A stretch of 64,000 nt of DNA from Pleodorina starrii. Its lineage: Eukaryota; Chlorophyta; Chlorophyceae; Chlamydomonadales; Volvocaceae. The notes below the pieces were generated by a model. That model searched no databases and was not told the origin of the DNA. It worked only from the letters and a program-made list of their open reading frames with translations. Shown here piece by piece: positions 48,101-60,646 of this stretch (positions are counted from its first letter, which is position 1; each line of letters starts with the position of its first letter). The DNA lies in the NCBI GenBank assembly GCA_030267565.1, contig BRXU01000002.1, positions 2,603,501 through 2,667,500 of the forward strand. The letters run 5' to 3'. The translations under genes were made by a program, and so were the position numbers.

Positions 48101-50196
48101 CCGGGTCGGCTGCGGCGACCCAATTGTACAGCGTCCTCGGAAAGGGCTGCCAGCCCGACAGCGCCTGGAAGGCGAAGCGCCGCAGCCGCGGCAGCGCGGC
48201 GCGCGCTTGCTGCAACAGCTCCGGCGGCAGCAGGAAGGTGCGGCTCATGAGGCCGCAGCTCACGCGCAGCCGCAGGTGTGTCAGCCGCCGCAGCGGCGCC
48301 AGCGCAGCCAGCGCGGCGGCGACGGGCTCCGAGGTCAGGGCGCCGGAATTGGCGCGCGCGCGGGTGAGCGACTCGAACCCCTCGTCACTGTCGCTGCTGC
48401 TGCTATCGCCGTCGCCGTCAGCGCTGCTGCTGCTGCTCACGTTGTCGTTGATGCCCCCGTGGACGCCGACGTTGACGTTGTCGTCGCTGCCGTTGCTGTC
48501 CAGCTCGGCGCTCCCCGCGGCGCCGCTGCCGCCGCGCGCAACGGCGGGCGCTTCATCGCTAGGGGCGAGCCCCGCAACCCGGCCAGCGCTCGCCGAGGTC
48601 CCGCCCGCCACCGCTCCCGCAGCGGCGCCACCCTCCGCCGCAGTTGCCGCCACCGCGGCCGCCGAAGGCGGCTGCACTGGCCATGTGACCGTGAAGTGTA
48701 GGCACTCCAGGGAGGTCAGACCCGCAAGCTCCGAAACCCGGTTGGTCGGCAGCGGGGCGTCGAAACACAGGCGGGTGAGCTGCGATAGCGCCGTCAGGCG
48801 ACCCAACAGGCCCGTGCCGACGCGGACGCCTGAAAGCTCCAGGGAGCGCAGGTCCCGCAGCGCCGCGACGGCGCCCAGGCCGGGCGCGTGCAGGCGCCGT
48901 TGCGCCCTGGGCTGCGAGCCCGGGCCGCCGCAGCAGCAGTGGCAGCAGTCCGCCGCGTCGCAGTGCGACAGCGGCAGCAGCGTGGCGGCAGCGGAGGAGC
49001 CGGGTTTGGCGGGCGGTAGGACCGCGGCCGTGGCGGGGAGGAAGGCAGCGGACGGCCAGCCCGACGCCTGGCCGGTTCCGCACGCGACGCCGCCGGCGGA
49101 GCCGCAGCCGCAGGCTGGTGCCGCCGCCATCAGTCCGGAAGTGGGCGCCGCCGCAGAGTGCTGGATGCGCAAGTGCTGATGCTGAGCCGCCGCCAGGTGC
49201 CGCAGCAGGTCCCGCAGGGGGCGGCCGCCTCCGGGACGGGCGGTGGGGGCGGCGGCGGGGCCGCTATCGACGCAAACGTCGCCGTGGTCGCCGTCGGTCC
49301 GCGGAGCTGAGACGTCGTCTGCGCTGCTGGCCGCAGGCAGGGCGACACGGCGGCGAGAAGCGCTGGCTCGTTCGCGTGTTGTCCTGGCGGGCTGGGCGCG
49401 CGTGTCCTCGCCACCCTCGCTGTCACCTTCCACAAGCGTCAGCACCACTCTGCCGTCCCGCTCTAGCTCGCCGGGGAAGCAGCGCGAAACCCACGCCAGC
49501 AAATCCACACCGCGCTGCAGGGTGCTGCTCGGGCGGGTGGGTGCAGCTGCGGCAGCATCCACCGCCGTTGGCACACCAACACGGCGGATACGTGCTGTAG
49601 CCGACCGGGCTGAGGCGCTGGCTGGTTGGATAGGGCGCGGGCATCGGTGCTGTGCGGAGACGCGTACAGGTACGCTGGGCTGTACTCTGGGGTGCACCGG
49701 CCTCCAGCCCTTACACACCAGCCGTGCAGCCTAGCAGTAAGTAATGGGTGCCAAGGAACGAAGCTTTCGTCTAAGCGGAAACTGCATAATATGCTCGTTC
49801 TCCTTAAAATTGGACACGTCCAATTTAAAATTGGACACGTCCAATTTAAAATTGGACACGTCCAATTTAAAATTGGACGTGTCCGATGCCGGCACGCTTC
49901 GCACCTTCACAACCTCTGGGTAGCCATGCGAAAGGATGGCCTGCGACGTTGCAGATCGTGACGTCAGAGTTTCTTCCTTTGCATTATGGTAAGGTAGCGA
50001 CTTATTCATCTTACGCGAAGGAGCTCCGTAGGAAGGCTTGCCCAAGGCGCGCCTGAACCAAAAAACAACGCTCCTTTAGCGCCAACATTTTAACGATACA
50101 CGCAACAACGCTGAGCGTGCCCTGACCTCCATGTCGGCGTTGAAATAGGGCAGCCTCACAATCGATGTCACGACGCGCAACGTCCGCCGGGTTCAT
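45113..50196 (-). CDS. Large leucine-rich-repeat protein
   Basis: Seven-exon model: 50196-50127, 49546-47622, 47522-47400, 46966-46297, 46157-45731, 45689-45531, 45266-45113; 1,175 aa, phases 1,0,0,1,2,2. Exons 3-7 have clear splice signals. Exon 1 (MNPADVARRDIDCEAAL) and its junction are less sure. Scattered leucine-rich units are evident: LRDLRSLELSGVRV, LTSLECLHFTV, LRRLTHLRLRVSCGL, LEHLSLQLRG, LRRLSLLQALVSLHLDIP, LQHLSLVRVTLRL, and LRELRELAVCE. Long Ala/Gly/Ser inserts and a strongly acidic Glu/Asp tract (exon 46966-46297) interrupt them. No F-box, kinase or membrane segment is visible, so a binding-scaffold role is all that can be inferred. The start lies about 220 bases after the LIN9 stop on the same strand. 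Confidence 0.68.
45332..45392. repeat. Short tandem repeat CCACCCACCCGAAAACCT
   Basis: Three units of about 17-22 bp built from GAAAACCT and CCCACC blocks, in the last intron (45267-45530) of the leucine-rich-repeat gene. More CCACC-rich sequence follows to about 45530. Confidence 0.8.
49806..49885. repeat. Array of 21-bp inverted repeats
   Basis: Three identical 21-bp units plus a variant fourth. Each unit has 9-bp arms, AAATTGGAC and GTCCAATTT, around a two-base centre (AC; GT in the last copy). Adjacent units also pair through GTCCAATTT-A-AAATTGGAC, so hairpins can form in two registers. It is an AT-rich island in GC-rich DNA, in the proposed first intron of the leucine-rich-repeat gene or just upstream of that gene. 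Confidence 0.95.
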
Positions 50197-50416
50197 TTTC
50201 GCCCTTCCCACCAAAACTTGCGTGTCAGCACAAGCACGACTACCATCAGCACGTTATCTCAAATTTTGCGATAGAATTAAAGATGCAGCAAAAAGCCTTT
50301 GTGTCCAAGCATGTTCATTCAGAACGACCATGAAAAACTGTTAGTCCCGGAATTTTCCGTTATGGTCCGTAATTGTTCTGTTCATTGAAACAGCCCTGCG
50401 CAAACTCGCATTGGGT

Positions 50417-53400
50417 CTATGCAAACGCTCTCGTCAAATGCCCCTTCAAGCCCTGCACCGACTGCACGATGTCCCCGTACAGCGCGTCGTTCTCCCCATC
50501 CGTCCGTATCTGCAGCTGCTGCACGGCCAAGTCCAGCGCCTCCGCCACTGTGGCTGCTGGCACGTTGCCCGCCGTGCACTTCTGGATGGTGAAGAGCACT
50601 CCAACGCAACCCACAATGACGTCTCGCAGCCAGCTCTCTGCAAGCTCCTCCTCCGTCATCGAGTTCTCCGCCGACCGCTGCTGCCGCCCGCTGGGCACCA
50701 CCTCTGCCGGTCCGGTCCGGCCCGTCGTCCCGGCCGCCTCAGATCCGCGCCGCCCCGTCGAGTCCTCCTCCTCCGTCTTGACGCAAATGGACGTTGCCGT
50801 CCCAGACGGCTCGGTGGGCTCTGCCGAGGCATCGCGAAGACCCCCGGCGCTACCGCCATCTGCCAGCGACCCTGCGTCCCGCCCGTCCGAGCTCCCGTCG
50901 CCGTCCGCCGCAGGCGTCGCGTGCGATGGGTGCCCCACCGCCGCCGCCAGAGCTGCTGGCGCCTGCTCTTGTGGCTGACCGTCCACGCCGACGTGCCGCT
51001 GCAGCATCAGCTGCTGCGGCAGGACGGCGCCCGGCGGCAGCACCAGCGGCACGGATGCGCCGCCCGGCGCCTGCAGGACGATGGGGGCCACCACGGGCAC
51101 GGGCTGGGGTCCGGGCGGCAGCAGCAGCGGCTGCCCGTCCGAAAGCTTGCCTCGGCAGCCGTCAACCACCGTCCGCGCCTCCGCCAGGGCCTGCTCCACA
51201 AGCTGGTCCGGAGTCGACAGCAGCATCCCAAAAGCAAGCGAATGGGCTACCTGGCCAGGCGTCGGGAAACCGGCCGGCGCCTGCGCTAGGAGCGGCGCGG
51301 CTGCGGAGGCTGAAGCGGCGCTGGACCGCGGCGGGGGCACGACCAACGGCGCATCCGGCGATGGGGCCGGCGGCTGCATTTGCACCGCCGGCTTTGTGTC
51401 TCCGGGTCGGACCTGCTGCTGCCCCAATGCTGCAGGGGCCGGCGCTTGGGCTACTGCTGGCGGCGCTGTTGGCGATGGAGCCGGCACCGGAAGGGGCGGT
51501 TGCTGTTGCGCCTGCGCGGGCGGCGTTTGCGGGGCGGATTGCTGCAGTGCCTGTTGCTGCTGCTGCTGCGCCGCCGCCGGCTGCTGTGACAACGCGGCCC
51601 CGGACCCGGATGGCCTCATGCCGACGCCTCCACCTGCTGCTGCTGCGGCCGCCGCCGCTAACTGTTGCTGCTGCAGCGCCAGAGCAGGCCCGAAGGTGGC
51701 CGGGGGAGCCGCCTGAATCTGCTGCTGCCGGTTTTGCAGCCGGCCCAGCGCGGCCTCCAGCACGGCGTTCGTATCCCGCAACTTGAGCACGACGTTGGTG
51801 TACTTGAGCTGGAAGTTGTCGGTGCGGCCGCCGTTCTCGTCCGTGTGCAGTCCCGACGCGGCCTCGTTGTTAAGCTGCGTCAGCTGCGCCACCAGTTCCT
51901 CCTTCACCTCCAGCGCGCGCTGCACCTCGGCAACCATCGCCGCCTCCTGCTCGCGCATCTGCAGATGCAGGGCAATGACCAATGAGGCGCGAGAGCAACG
52001 AGCGGTGGTCAGGCGGTACCTCGGCTGAGCCAAGTTGGAGCATAACACGGCAGACCAAACCTCGCTCGGTCGCCATTCCGCACTGCTCTTCAAGCTTTTG
52101 GCGCGAAACTCACACGCCAGGACGCTGCGAGCGCACTACCGCACAACAAGGCGTCCACACAACAGTGAAGCCGGGTCCACAGCCTGCCTTTCTGTCGGGA
52201 CGGTCGGGTCGCTGATATTCTTGGCTTCCAACATTTCACACCGCGACCCCAGCCGCTGCGGCAAACACGGAGCAGCGAGCATGCAAACTGTAGCCGCTGC
52301 GTTTCCCAGTGGTCCGCGCCGCCCGCGCCACAACTCTTACCCCACCCAAACGCCCCCATCCACACACTCACCATCTGGGAATCCATGCCGTAAGCCCAGG
52401 AGCCCAGCGGCCGCATCCCAAGGGTCGGCGGCCGCAGGCCCATCCCGGCGGGTGGCAGCAGACCGCGCAGGCTGGCCAGGCGCGCCGGGTCATATATCCG
52501 GCCGTTGAGAAGGAAGGGCACCACGGCCATGTGCAACGGCATGCACTCGTGCGGGTCGACAGGCATAACGTCGGTGTCCCGGATCACCTCCGTCATCAGG
52601 TCGCCGCGGTGGAATTGCACCCTGCGGGCCAATCAACCCGCCGGACAATGCGGAAGCGGGGCCGACGAAGACAGCAAACGCGTCTTACGTAAACAAACGT
52701 GTTGTGCGCAGGACGCTGCAGGGCGCCGAAAGACGCGCCGTATTTTGAGGGAGCCAAGCCCGTCCTGGGCGGCGCTCCGCGCCGCCACGCGCGGTCGAGC
52801 ATCTTTGTGTGCGCAGCGACCACGCAACGTTCTTTGTTGCCCTGACCCTTCCCTCCTGCGCGCGGCGAGCTGACCCGTGCCTGAGCGCTGTGCGTCGACT
52901 GCGCTACCAACCGCTCCGCCCCGCCGGCCCCACCTGTACTTGTTGCCTTTGACCGTGAGGATGACGCCATCGTACAGCTGGCGCGAGTAGGGGTGCCGGG
53001 CCGTGACCTCCTGGCCGACACGGAGCTGGCGGGGGAGCTCATGCGACACCTCCATGCCCAGGGCCACCTCCTCGTACTTGAGCCGGGCGTGCTCCCTGCA
53101 CGTAACATAGACATTAAAGGTCTGGGCCTATATTTGCACTGACCTGATATGGCGAAGGAAGGGCAATGGACCACGGCAAGTGGGGCAATACTACATTCGC
53201 TGTGGCGGGAACTGGGGCTGCAGGGTTAGCGGCGCGGCGAGGATCGATGACCTCCTGACGGCAACGACCCCGTGACGCCTCCGGCACAAACCGTATGCAG
53301 GCATGCGCGAGAAGGTATCTGCAATGGTTCCCTCAGGCAATGGTTGTGCACCTAAGCTGCATCTCAATCTGGCCCCACGCCAGGCGCACTCGCCTGTAGC

Positions 53401-56400
53401 CCTCCAACCGCAGCCGCTCCTCTCGCAGGAACGCCAGTGACAGCCGCCGCGGCCGCCCCAATGCGGAGCGCAGGACCGACCACTCGAGACGCGTCAGCTT
53501 GGTGGTCGGCAGCTGCATGTGCAGCGCACAGAACTCCTGCAGACAAGGTGGGGTTGAGAGTAAAATGCGGTACCGGTGTAGGCTGCAGAAACCGCTAGTA
53601 TAGGGAGGCCCAGTCAGTCAACGCAAGGCAAGGTGCGGGAGGTCCATGCGCAGGGCCTTCCTGGGGGTCGCAAAACATGGAAGACGGAAGTCGAGAACGG
53701 CATAGCCGTGCACTACCGGAGCGTGAGACCCGAGCATACTCGCACGTTCCTGATAATATCGAGCCACTGCAAACAGCGAGTTTGACGCTCCGCTGCGCTT
53801 TTCCCGCACCTGGAATTGTGTCGGTTTAGACTGCCAAGAGCTCGCACCCGTTGCGATAAGCTAGGCATGCGAAAGTTGTGCCTTACCCCGAGAATGCAAT
53901 GCATAGGCGGTTGGTGTGCGTTGCCAGGTCCCATCTGCCTGATTGACAGTTGCCAACTGCCCAAACCCACTCCGCGCCCAGCCAACTCACGAGCAGCTCA
54001 TTTCGCAAGAACCAGGGTCGGTCCAGAGCGCTGTACAGGAACTCATACATGCACCAACGCCGGGTGCGGGGACCCAGGCAATGCCGCAGCGCAATTTCAG
54101 CGGCCGGCATCGCCGTCGAGGACTCGCCAGCGCCCGCCGGCGGATGCGCACCGGCGTCGCTCGGGCCGGCCCCCGTCCCGTCAGCGCCAGCCATCCGAAC
54201 GTCCCCGGCCGCCAACGGTACGCCGTCCAGAGTTGCCGCCGCTGGCCCCGTGACTTTCAGGGACTCCCACAGGGGCGGGATGCGCTCTGGCGGCGACTTT
54301 CGCCGCCGCGTGCGCCCGGGCGGCGGCTGGGTCGCAACGCGTGCTGGCCCGAAGCGAACGCTTGGAGGCACCGGCCCGTGTGCCGCCGCCTGGCTCAACC
54401 CAGCCGCCGTGCCAACCTTGGCCCGTCCGGCGCCCGGTGCCGAAGCTTCTGCCGCTGTTGCAGGCTCAACCGCCGCAACGGGTGCTGCCTCCGCGTCTTC
54501 TGATGCCGCGTCGGCCCCCACCGCATCCCCTGGTGCGCTGATGCTCGCCGGCGGGGGAGAGTTGAGTTCGGCTGCGCGTCGACTCCCCGGCCCGCTACTC
54601 GCCAAACGCACCGACCCACGGGTCCGGACGGGCGGCACTGAGGCCAGGAGCGCCGCTGTGTCGGCTACATGGTTGCTTCCGCTGCCATCCGGGGGCGATG
54701 CGGCCGCCGAGTCCGGCGCAGTTGCTGCCGCCTTGTCAGCCGCTTGGGATGCCTCCGCCGCCGCCACGGCCGCCGCCACGGCCGCAACGACGCTCCGCAC
54801 GCCCCGGCCGCCCCCGCCGTCCTCCTCATCCGCTGCTGCCGCCGCTGCGAGAGCTATCGCTGTCGGCTTTCGCTTGCGCACCGGCCTGCCCGAGGGACCC
54901 GGAGACGTTGGCACGCCCGACGCAACAGCGCCGTCAGGGGTTCCTCCGTTGGCCGCTTCACTGCCCGGCGGGGCTGAAATACCCGCGTCGCCGCCCGCGT
55001 CCGTTGCCACCGGTGTCGAAGCGCCGCCCGCTGCAGCACCGCCCCGCTGCTGTGAACTCGTTGGCGAGCCCAACGTCTCTTTCTTGGGCTTTCCCCCGGA
55101 CGTGGTGCCGCCCCGGCCCGGCGTGGTCGCGGCGGGCGGCGCATGCGGCGCTGCCGCGGATGCCACTGCGGCAGAGGACGCCCCACCACGCGCCCGGGGG
55201 CTCCGCAAGCCCGTTGCGTTGGGGAGAGGCGCAGTGTCCGCCGTCGCAGCAGCCGACGAAGCCCGCGCCCCGACCTTCTGGGGTGTACCAGAAGGTGTCG
55301 GCGTGGCCCGCGCGCCGCGAACTCCTGCAGCATCCGGAGAGCAAAATCCGGCTTGGGGCGATCGCTATATACGGTGAACGTGAACCGAAACTTCAAGCTC
55401 TTCGGTTCTTCAGTCCCAGCTGCGCAATTCCAGAAAAATACGGCCAGCCAAAAACGTTGAAACCAACATCGTGTGTCGCCTGTAGGCATGCTGGCTTACC
55501 TCGCGCCCTCTTCGGTGTCTCCTGCACGGGTTCCGGCTCCGGCTCCGGAACCTCAAAGTCCTGACCCACAGCATTCGACGCCATGTCAGCGCCGGCTGCA
55601 TGGTCGTCCAGGGCGCTGGAGGCGTGGGCGCCAGAGGCCAGCGAGAGGAGCGCGTCCACACCCTCATCGACGTCCGTGTTGTGGCGACCTGCTCGAGGAG
55701 ATACACCCGCTAATTCACCTTTCACGAAGTTGCACCTTAACCTCTGTAATGCCCGTATCTTGCTCGTAACCTCATATTCCCAGTTGGGGCTATACCGTCC
55801 ACCACCACCCGCGGTCGTTCGCCCATGACAAGCGCACGCCCCCAAGCCAAATGCGAAGGGGGTTTGCCACTCCGCAGCTCCTTAGCCCCCAAGCCGGTCG
55901 AGGTGGGAGTTCGCCACCACTCACCTCGCCAGCGATCTATAATTGGCGAGCGATAGCGCGGCGCCTCCTGCTCCCCGCTATCCTCAAACAAACGCCGGCT
56001 GCGCTTGCGCTGGGACGAATTCCACTCTCCAGGCGGGGGTGAAGGCGGAGCTTTGGCCATTGCCTGAAGAGATGGTCAAAGGTCACCACAGTATGAGTTT
56101 ATGTTTCTGGATCCTCGGCTGCTGTGAGATATCAAGTGCAATGTGCGGGAGCTAGACTCGGACAGAGGCGCACCCGAGCAACCCCGACCCAACCGAACGG
56201 CAGCTCTATGGCTAGACATGCATCATAAGCTTTCCCCCCATGGACAATACCTTTGTCCGGGCACTCTTGGGGGTGACCTGGTTGGCTTTTGCCAGCCGTC
56301 GCGCTTGCTGCTCCTCCTCAGCAGCGAGACGTTGCGGAGTTGGTTTCGGCGTCCGCCGGGGCTTCTGCGGCATGTCATAATAGTCCCCGTGTAATGCAAG

Positions 56401-57033
56401 GTTCTTTTACCATTGAAAGAAGACACGGGGCGTGCCCCTGTCATCGGACAGCTGCGTCTGTCCACCAAAGGAGGAGTTGAAGAGCGTACTTCCTTGACCT
56501 ACCAAGTGCTATCTACAATTTAATATCTCTTTAACCATGCACATGCATGATGTGAGCAACGCACCTGACTGCTGCTGGTCGCGACCTGGGCTTCCGCCTC
56601 CTCCAGCTCTCCGCGGCGAGGTCTGCCGCCGCGAATCATGTCGTCATCCTGCAACTCTTCCTTTACAAGCTTTTGTGTGGCGTTGTAATGATCGTCCACC
56701 ATGGCCAAGAAAGCGGTCTCCAAAGCTGGGCTCGCAGGGAGGCTGAGAAAGGACATGTGCTGCTTGTGCAACATCTCACACTGCTCTACCGACAGTTTGG
56801 TATCCTTGGATACCTGCAACGCAGGATCGGGAGGGCGGCAGGCGTTGGGCTGCTGGCTGGCTAGCTGGCGAATGGGCACGTCTCAATTTCGGTCCCAACA
56901 GACAGCGTAGCCTTGCGGGCTGCCGGGCTCTCACCTTAGCCCAGCTGACCGCGCCATGCTTGTGGAACGAACGGTAGAATTTCCGGAGGACGTCGTCCTC
57001 CAGCTTCACCGCCCCAGGTATCCCACGCTCCAT
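50417..57033 (-). CDS. LIN9: LIN9/Always-early homologue, MuvB/DREAM complex subunit
   Basis: Ten-exon model: 57033-56935, 56813-56565, 56403-56251, 56063-55925, 55688-55500, 55324-53991, 53536-53352, 53095-52934, 52621-52372, 51958-50417; 1,433 aa, all phases consistent. Residues 10-33 are SANT-like (KFYRSFHKHGAVSWAK). Residues 34-75 carry the SLPASPALE-DHYN segment. Exon 4 has SSQRKRSRRLFEDS, a signature of plant ALY proteins. The DIRP domain spans about 690-790: LGPRTRRWCMYEFLYSALDR, LTRLEWSVLRSALGRPRR, then EEVALGMEVSHELP. A Tudor-like stretch follows (QLYDGVILTVKGNKYRVQF). The C-terminus has a coiled coil near 925-960 and a final helical block. LIN9 proteins bridge RB/E2F or MYB with cell-cycle promoters in the nucleus. 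It is longer than animal LIN9 because of Ala/Gly-rich linkers in exons 6 and 10. Confidence 0.92.
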
Positions 57034-60000
57034 CTATGTGATTGGAGGTGACTCCTTCCCGCAGGCTGAGCTAGCTCCCTCCAGATTGTCACGTAAACCT
57101 GTTCACAAATGCTAGGATATGCTCTTCGTGGGTCCCAGCGCGACCCCACACCGGTAACATCGCAGCTTTCTCGTCAAAAGAGTTGCCCCGGCGACGTGAA
57201 GGTGTTTGTTAGCAATAATCTATTATGAATATGAAGCAGACTATGAGTCAAAGCGTGTTTGGGCAACACTATTTCCGCGAGAGGATGAAGGATGGTACAG
57301 CAGCGGGTGACCTGAGACACCAACCGATGCAAGAGCACCTCGAGCAGCCAGCACTTATAATGCAGCCTTACATTATGAGAAGCATTGTGATCCGCTGCTT
57401 AGAAATTGCCAAGTCATGGACGTTACTGTTGGTCCGTTCGCAGGCGTGGCGGAGACGCGAGCGAAAGAATCGACACACATCCACTGTACAGCTATGGCCT
57501 TGCAAGCACCCATGACCTGTCTGTTCCTTGCAGAAAGCGCAGCTGTCGACTTTTGTGACGAGCTGTCAACGGAGGGGCCTCGTGCACTCCTACTTCCCGA
57601 ACCCAGACCCCGATCCGAAAAAGGACTCATCATTCTTTGAAGTGCGATGAATTCTACTGTCGCCACGTCTGCGCTCAAGCGCCCTCCTTGGGCCTTGCTC
57701 AAAGTATGCGCCGTCGCATGAAGGGCCGTAACTTCCATGGAAAGGCGGCCGTTTGCAACTTTACTGCGCGTTAGTATTATCCGCAACTAAGTGAAAATGT
57801 GAATTCGGTTTCCCAAAGCAGACAGCCTTGAGCCGTACTCGTTCGTTTTCAAGTCAAGTGGCTTGGACGTTTTGCAGCAGCAAATACATAGAAGTAATGG
57901 TGCGGCGTATGAAGTCGCTGGTTGCCTTCAGTTCACGAAAGTATCCCAACCGAGTAGAGCTATAAGCTCGCCTGCTGTCGATGCCTTACCGACTAGGCTT
58001 CACCTCGCGAGATTGCCCTAATTCGGCACTGGTCGTTTCAAATATGAGTGCGAGATCCCGTGCAGTTGGACATTGTCTGGCGTGCGCTGGCCCACGGGTC
58101 GCGACTTACAAAACAAATTAAGTGGCTGTCTAACCTGTGCGGACTACACTACTTTTGCAGGAACACACACCAGAGTGCCCTAGCTCCCTGCCAGGCGCAC
58201 AACGTTCCCAAAAGCAAGGGAACTTCCACATGCAGGAGGTCCGATGCAAGACCACAACTCAAAGCCAACCAGAAAACTCGCTCGTCAAATGCTTCATGCA
58301 CACGTGGACAAGCTCGCCCTCGCGGACCTTCAAAAATAGGCCGGTCGCGGGCGGCGCCGCCTCGCCTCCCCCGTGCCCAATACTGCGCGATGCCCCGGGC
58401 GGCACGGCCCTGCACGGCCTGCTGTCACCAAGTAGCAAGTCCACTTCTTCTACGGTATTGTTGCCATCGACACATTCAGACCACCCCCTAGGCCCCACAG
58501 CTTCCCACCTGTTTATCTCGCTGCTCGCAAACCAAGCGCCCGGCAGGGCATTTACAGCCGCACCCCAAGATGCCCTGACTGGGATCAAGCGCGTCCGCAA
58601 TCCGCCCAGTCGCGAGCACAGATCCGCTACCCAATCGTTGACGTAAGTAGCGGGTACTCACGCCAACGACCGTCGGGCTGTCGCCCCGAGCCTAATCAGG
58701 ACACGCCTACCGTCCTCACGCGCTCACGCCCCCCCCCCTGCCTGCCGCGCTACCGCTCGGCTGCGGCTGGGGCCCCGAGTCGTGCTACCTGCCTTGGTTT
58801 TTCTGCGCAATGCAATACCATGCGACACGCAGGCAGGCTGGCAGGCAGGCTGGCAGCAGGCACGTGCATCTCGCTCGGCGTACCCGACTGTGGGTGCGGC
58901 CCACCCCCCTGACCGCCCTGTCACACATCAAGCAGCACCTCCTCGGACGCCCTCTCTCTCCCCTCCGCAATCCGTGGATAAGCGCCCCGCCTCTCTCTCC
59001 CCATCAACACGCTCAGCTCACGAACGGTACGCAACGACTCAAGTCTAAAAAAAAGGAAAAGCTGCACAACGGACGCCAGAGGTCCCCGGAATTTCACAAC
59101 ATACGGAAGCAGAGCCGCACAACCCTCCACACCCCACCCCCTACACAGCGGCCCAGAGCACGACGAGGCTGCAACGAAAGGAATATCAAACATGGCAACT
59201 CGGCACACGTTCCGCGGCGAACGGCGAAGCGTCCCGTACTCGTTCCTCTGCAGGCGGTAAAACCGGCCGCGTGCCGGTCTCAGGCGCTGGCCCCGGCGTG
59301 TGACGGCTCAGAAGGCCCTGTTGCAGGGCGACCATACACCCTTCCACGTCAGCCTTACCGGCCACGTCAGCCTTATCGGTACTCGCGTGCTCGCTGAATC
59401 TCTGCAGACCGGACGGCACGGTACGGCGCCAATTTCCCGACGCCATCACCGGCCACCACACACGCCTACCTGGCCCCGGCAAAGCAGGGCCGCTCGGGCC
59501 ACCTCTCCCTCACTGCGACCTCAACGACTCCCTGTCCCTCCCAGTGCTCGCAAGTCAAGGCCTGTCGCAGGGCCCCCGGCCTGAATCCTGGGCGCGATAC
59601 GGGCTCCTGCGCTGATTGGAACCCTCTCGCAAAAAGGCGCTGCGACACAGCACACGGCGTTGTGTTTCTCTCCAGAGGCGCCACCAGCCGCAGATCGCAA
59701 CCCGCGGCGCCGCCCTCTTCCTGCTTTCGCGCCTAGTGAACTGCCAGTGCACGCGCTCTCTCTGCACGCCGCTCCCTCCTCGCGCCCCTCCTCGCCCCTC
59801 CTCGTCCTCTTGATGCGCCCCAACCGGCTTAGCAGCCACCGCCTAGCCAGCCTCCTGGCAAGCAGGGCCAGCATGGCAGGCGGCTAGCTGGCGCCTCTGC
59901 GCTCGATCGTTTCACCCCTCCGCCGCTCCCCTCTCCGCAGGAACCCCCACGCGCCTGCTTTCGAGCGGTTAATCATCCGCCGCCGCAGGACCCAGCGCAA

Positions 60001-60646
60001 GAAGCTCACAAAAATCCACAAATTCTCTACTCTCCACACACACAAGGTAAAAGAATAAGCGGTGTAAGAACCTAATCGACCGACACGCCAAACAACAAGA
60101 GCATGATGCGGCGCACCCACAGGAGTCGCGCACCCCGACGGTTGACGGTCCGAGCCGCGGAAAGCGCTGCTGCTGCACTGCCATGACCCCGGGGCGGGCG
60201 GCGGGAGGCCCGCGCCCGCCTGCTGCGCTACACAACAGCGCCCCAGGCCCTATCCCCGGAGACGTGGAAATTCGGGAGCCTTGGGGTACCGGTATCCCAC
60301 GCCCTTCCCGGGGCAGCACGTGGACCAAACGCATGTCCTCCGAGCCACCGCCCCGCCCCGGGCACCGCGCTCCGCATCTGCGTACTACACACACACTCAC
60401 ACACACACCCCTCTCCACGATCTGCACCGTCAGCTTCCTCCGCCGCCAAGAGGGGCCCTGCGCGCAGAGCGGGTGGACCACGCCCGCTTCCAACAAGCGC
60501 CCGCCACACACAACAGCCTCCAAGCCCCTCTCGACCGCGGCCCGCCCCGAGCCGGTGCACAAGCGACGGCGACAGCCGCCACTTCCACATCCTCAACCAC
60601 ATCTGCCACATGGGAGGCCCTCCCGGCCCCGCCAGCCTTACGGTCC
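57034..60646. other. Spacer between ABC1-kinase gene and LIN9 gene
   Basis: About 3.6 kb. The part nearest 60646 is probably 3' UTR of the kinase gene, and the part nearest 57034 the LIN9 promoter. ORFs at 58259-58600 and 59521-59874 (minus) are open but lack domain motifs or splice partners. The stretch 57050-58100 is AT-richer than the genes. I see no RNA gene or mobile element. Confidence 0.45.

Noticed and set aside
49731..50045. ORF with repeated SNFKLDV units
   Set aside because: It is only the translation of the inverted-repeat array. It has no ATG-linked exon or conserved flank.
58259..58600. 113-codon minus-strand ORF ending in a plausible helical stretch
   Set aside because: No ATG in good context, no domain and no consistent neighbouring exon. 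Probably UTR or spacer.
59521..59874. 117-codon minus-strand ORF with Arg-rich start resembling a presequence
   Set aside because: The rest is low-information Arg/Gly/Ala sequence, likely in the 3' flank of the ABC1K gene.
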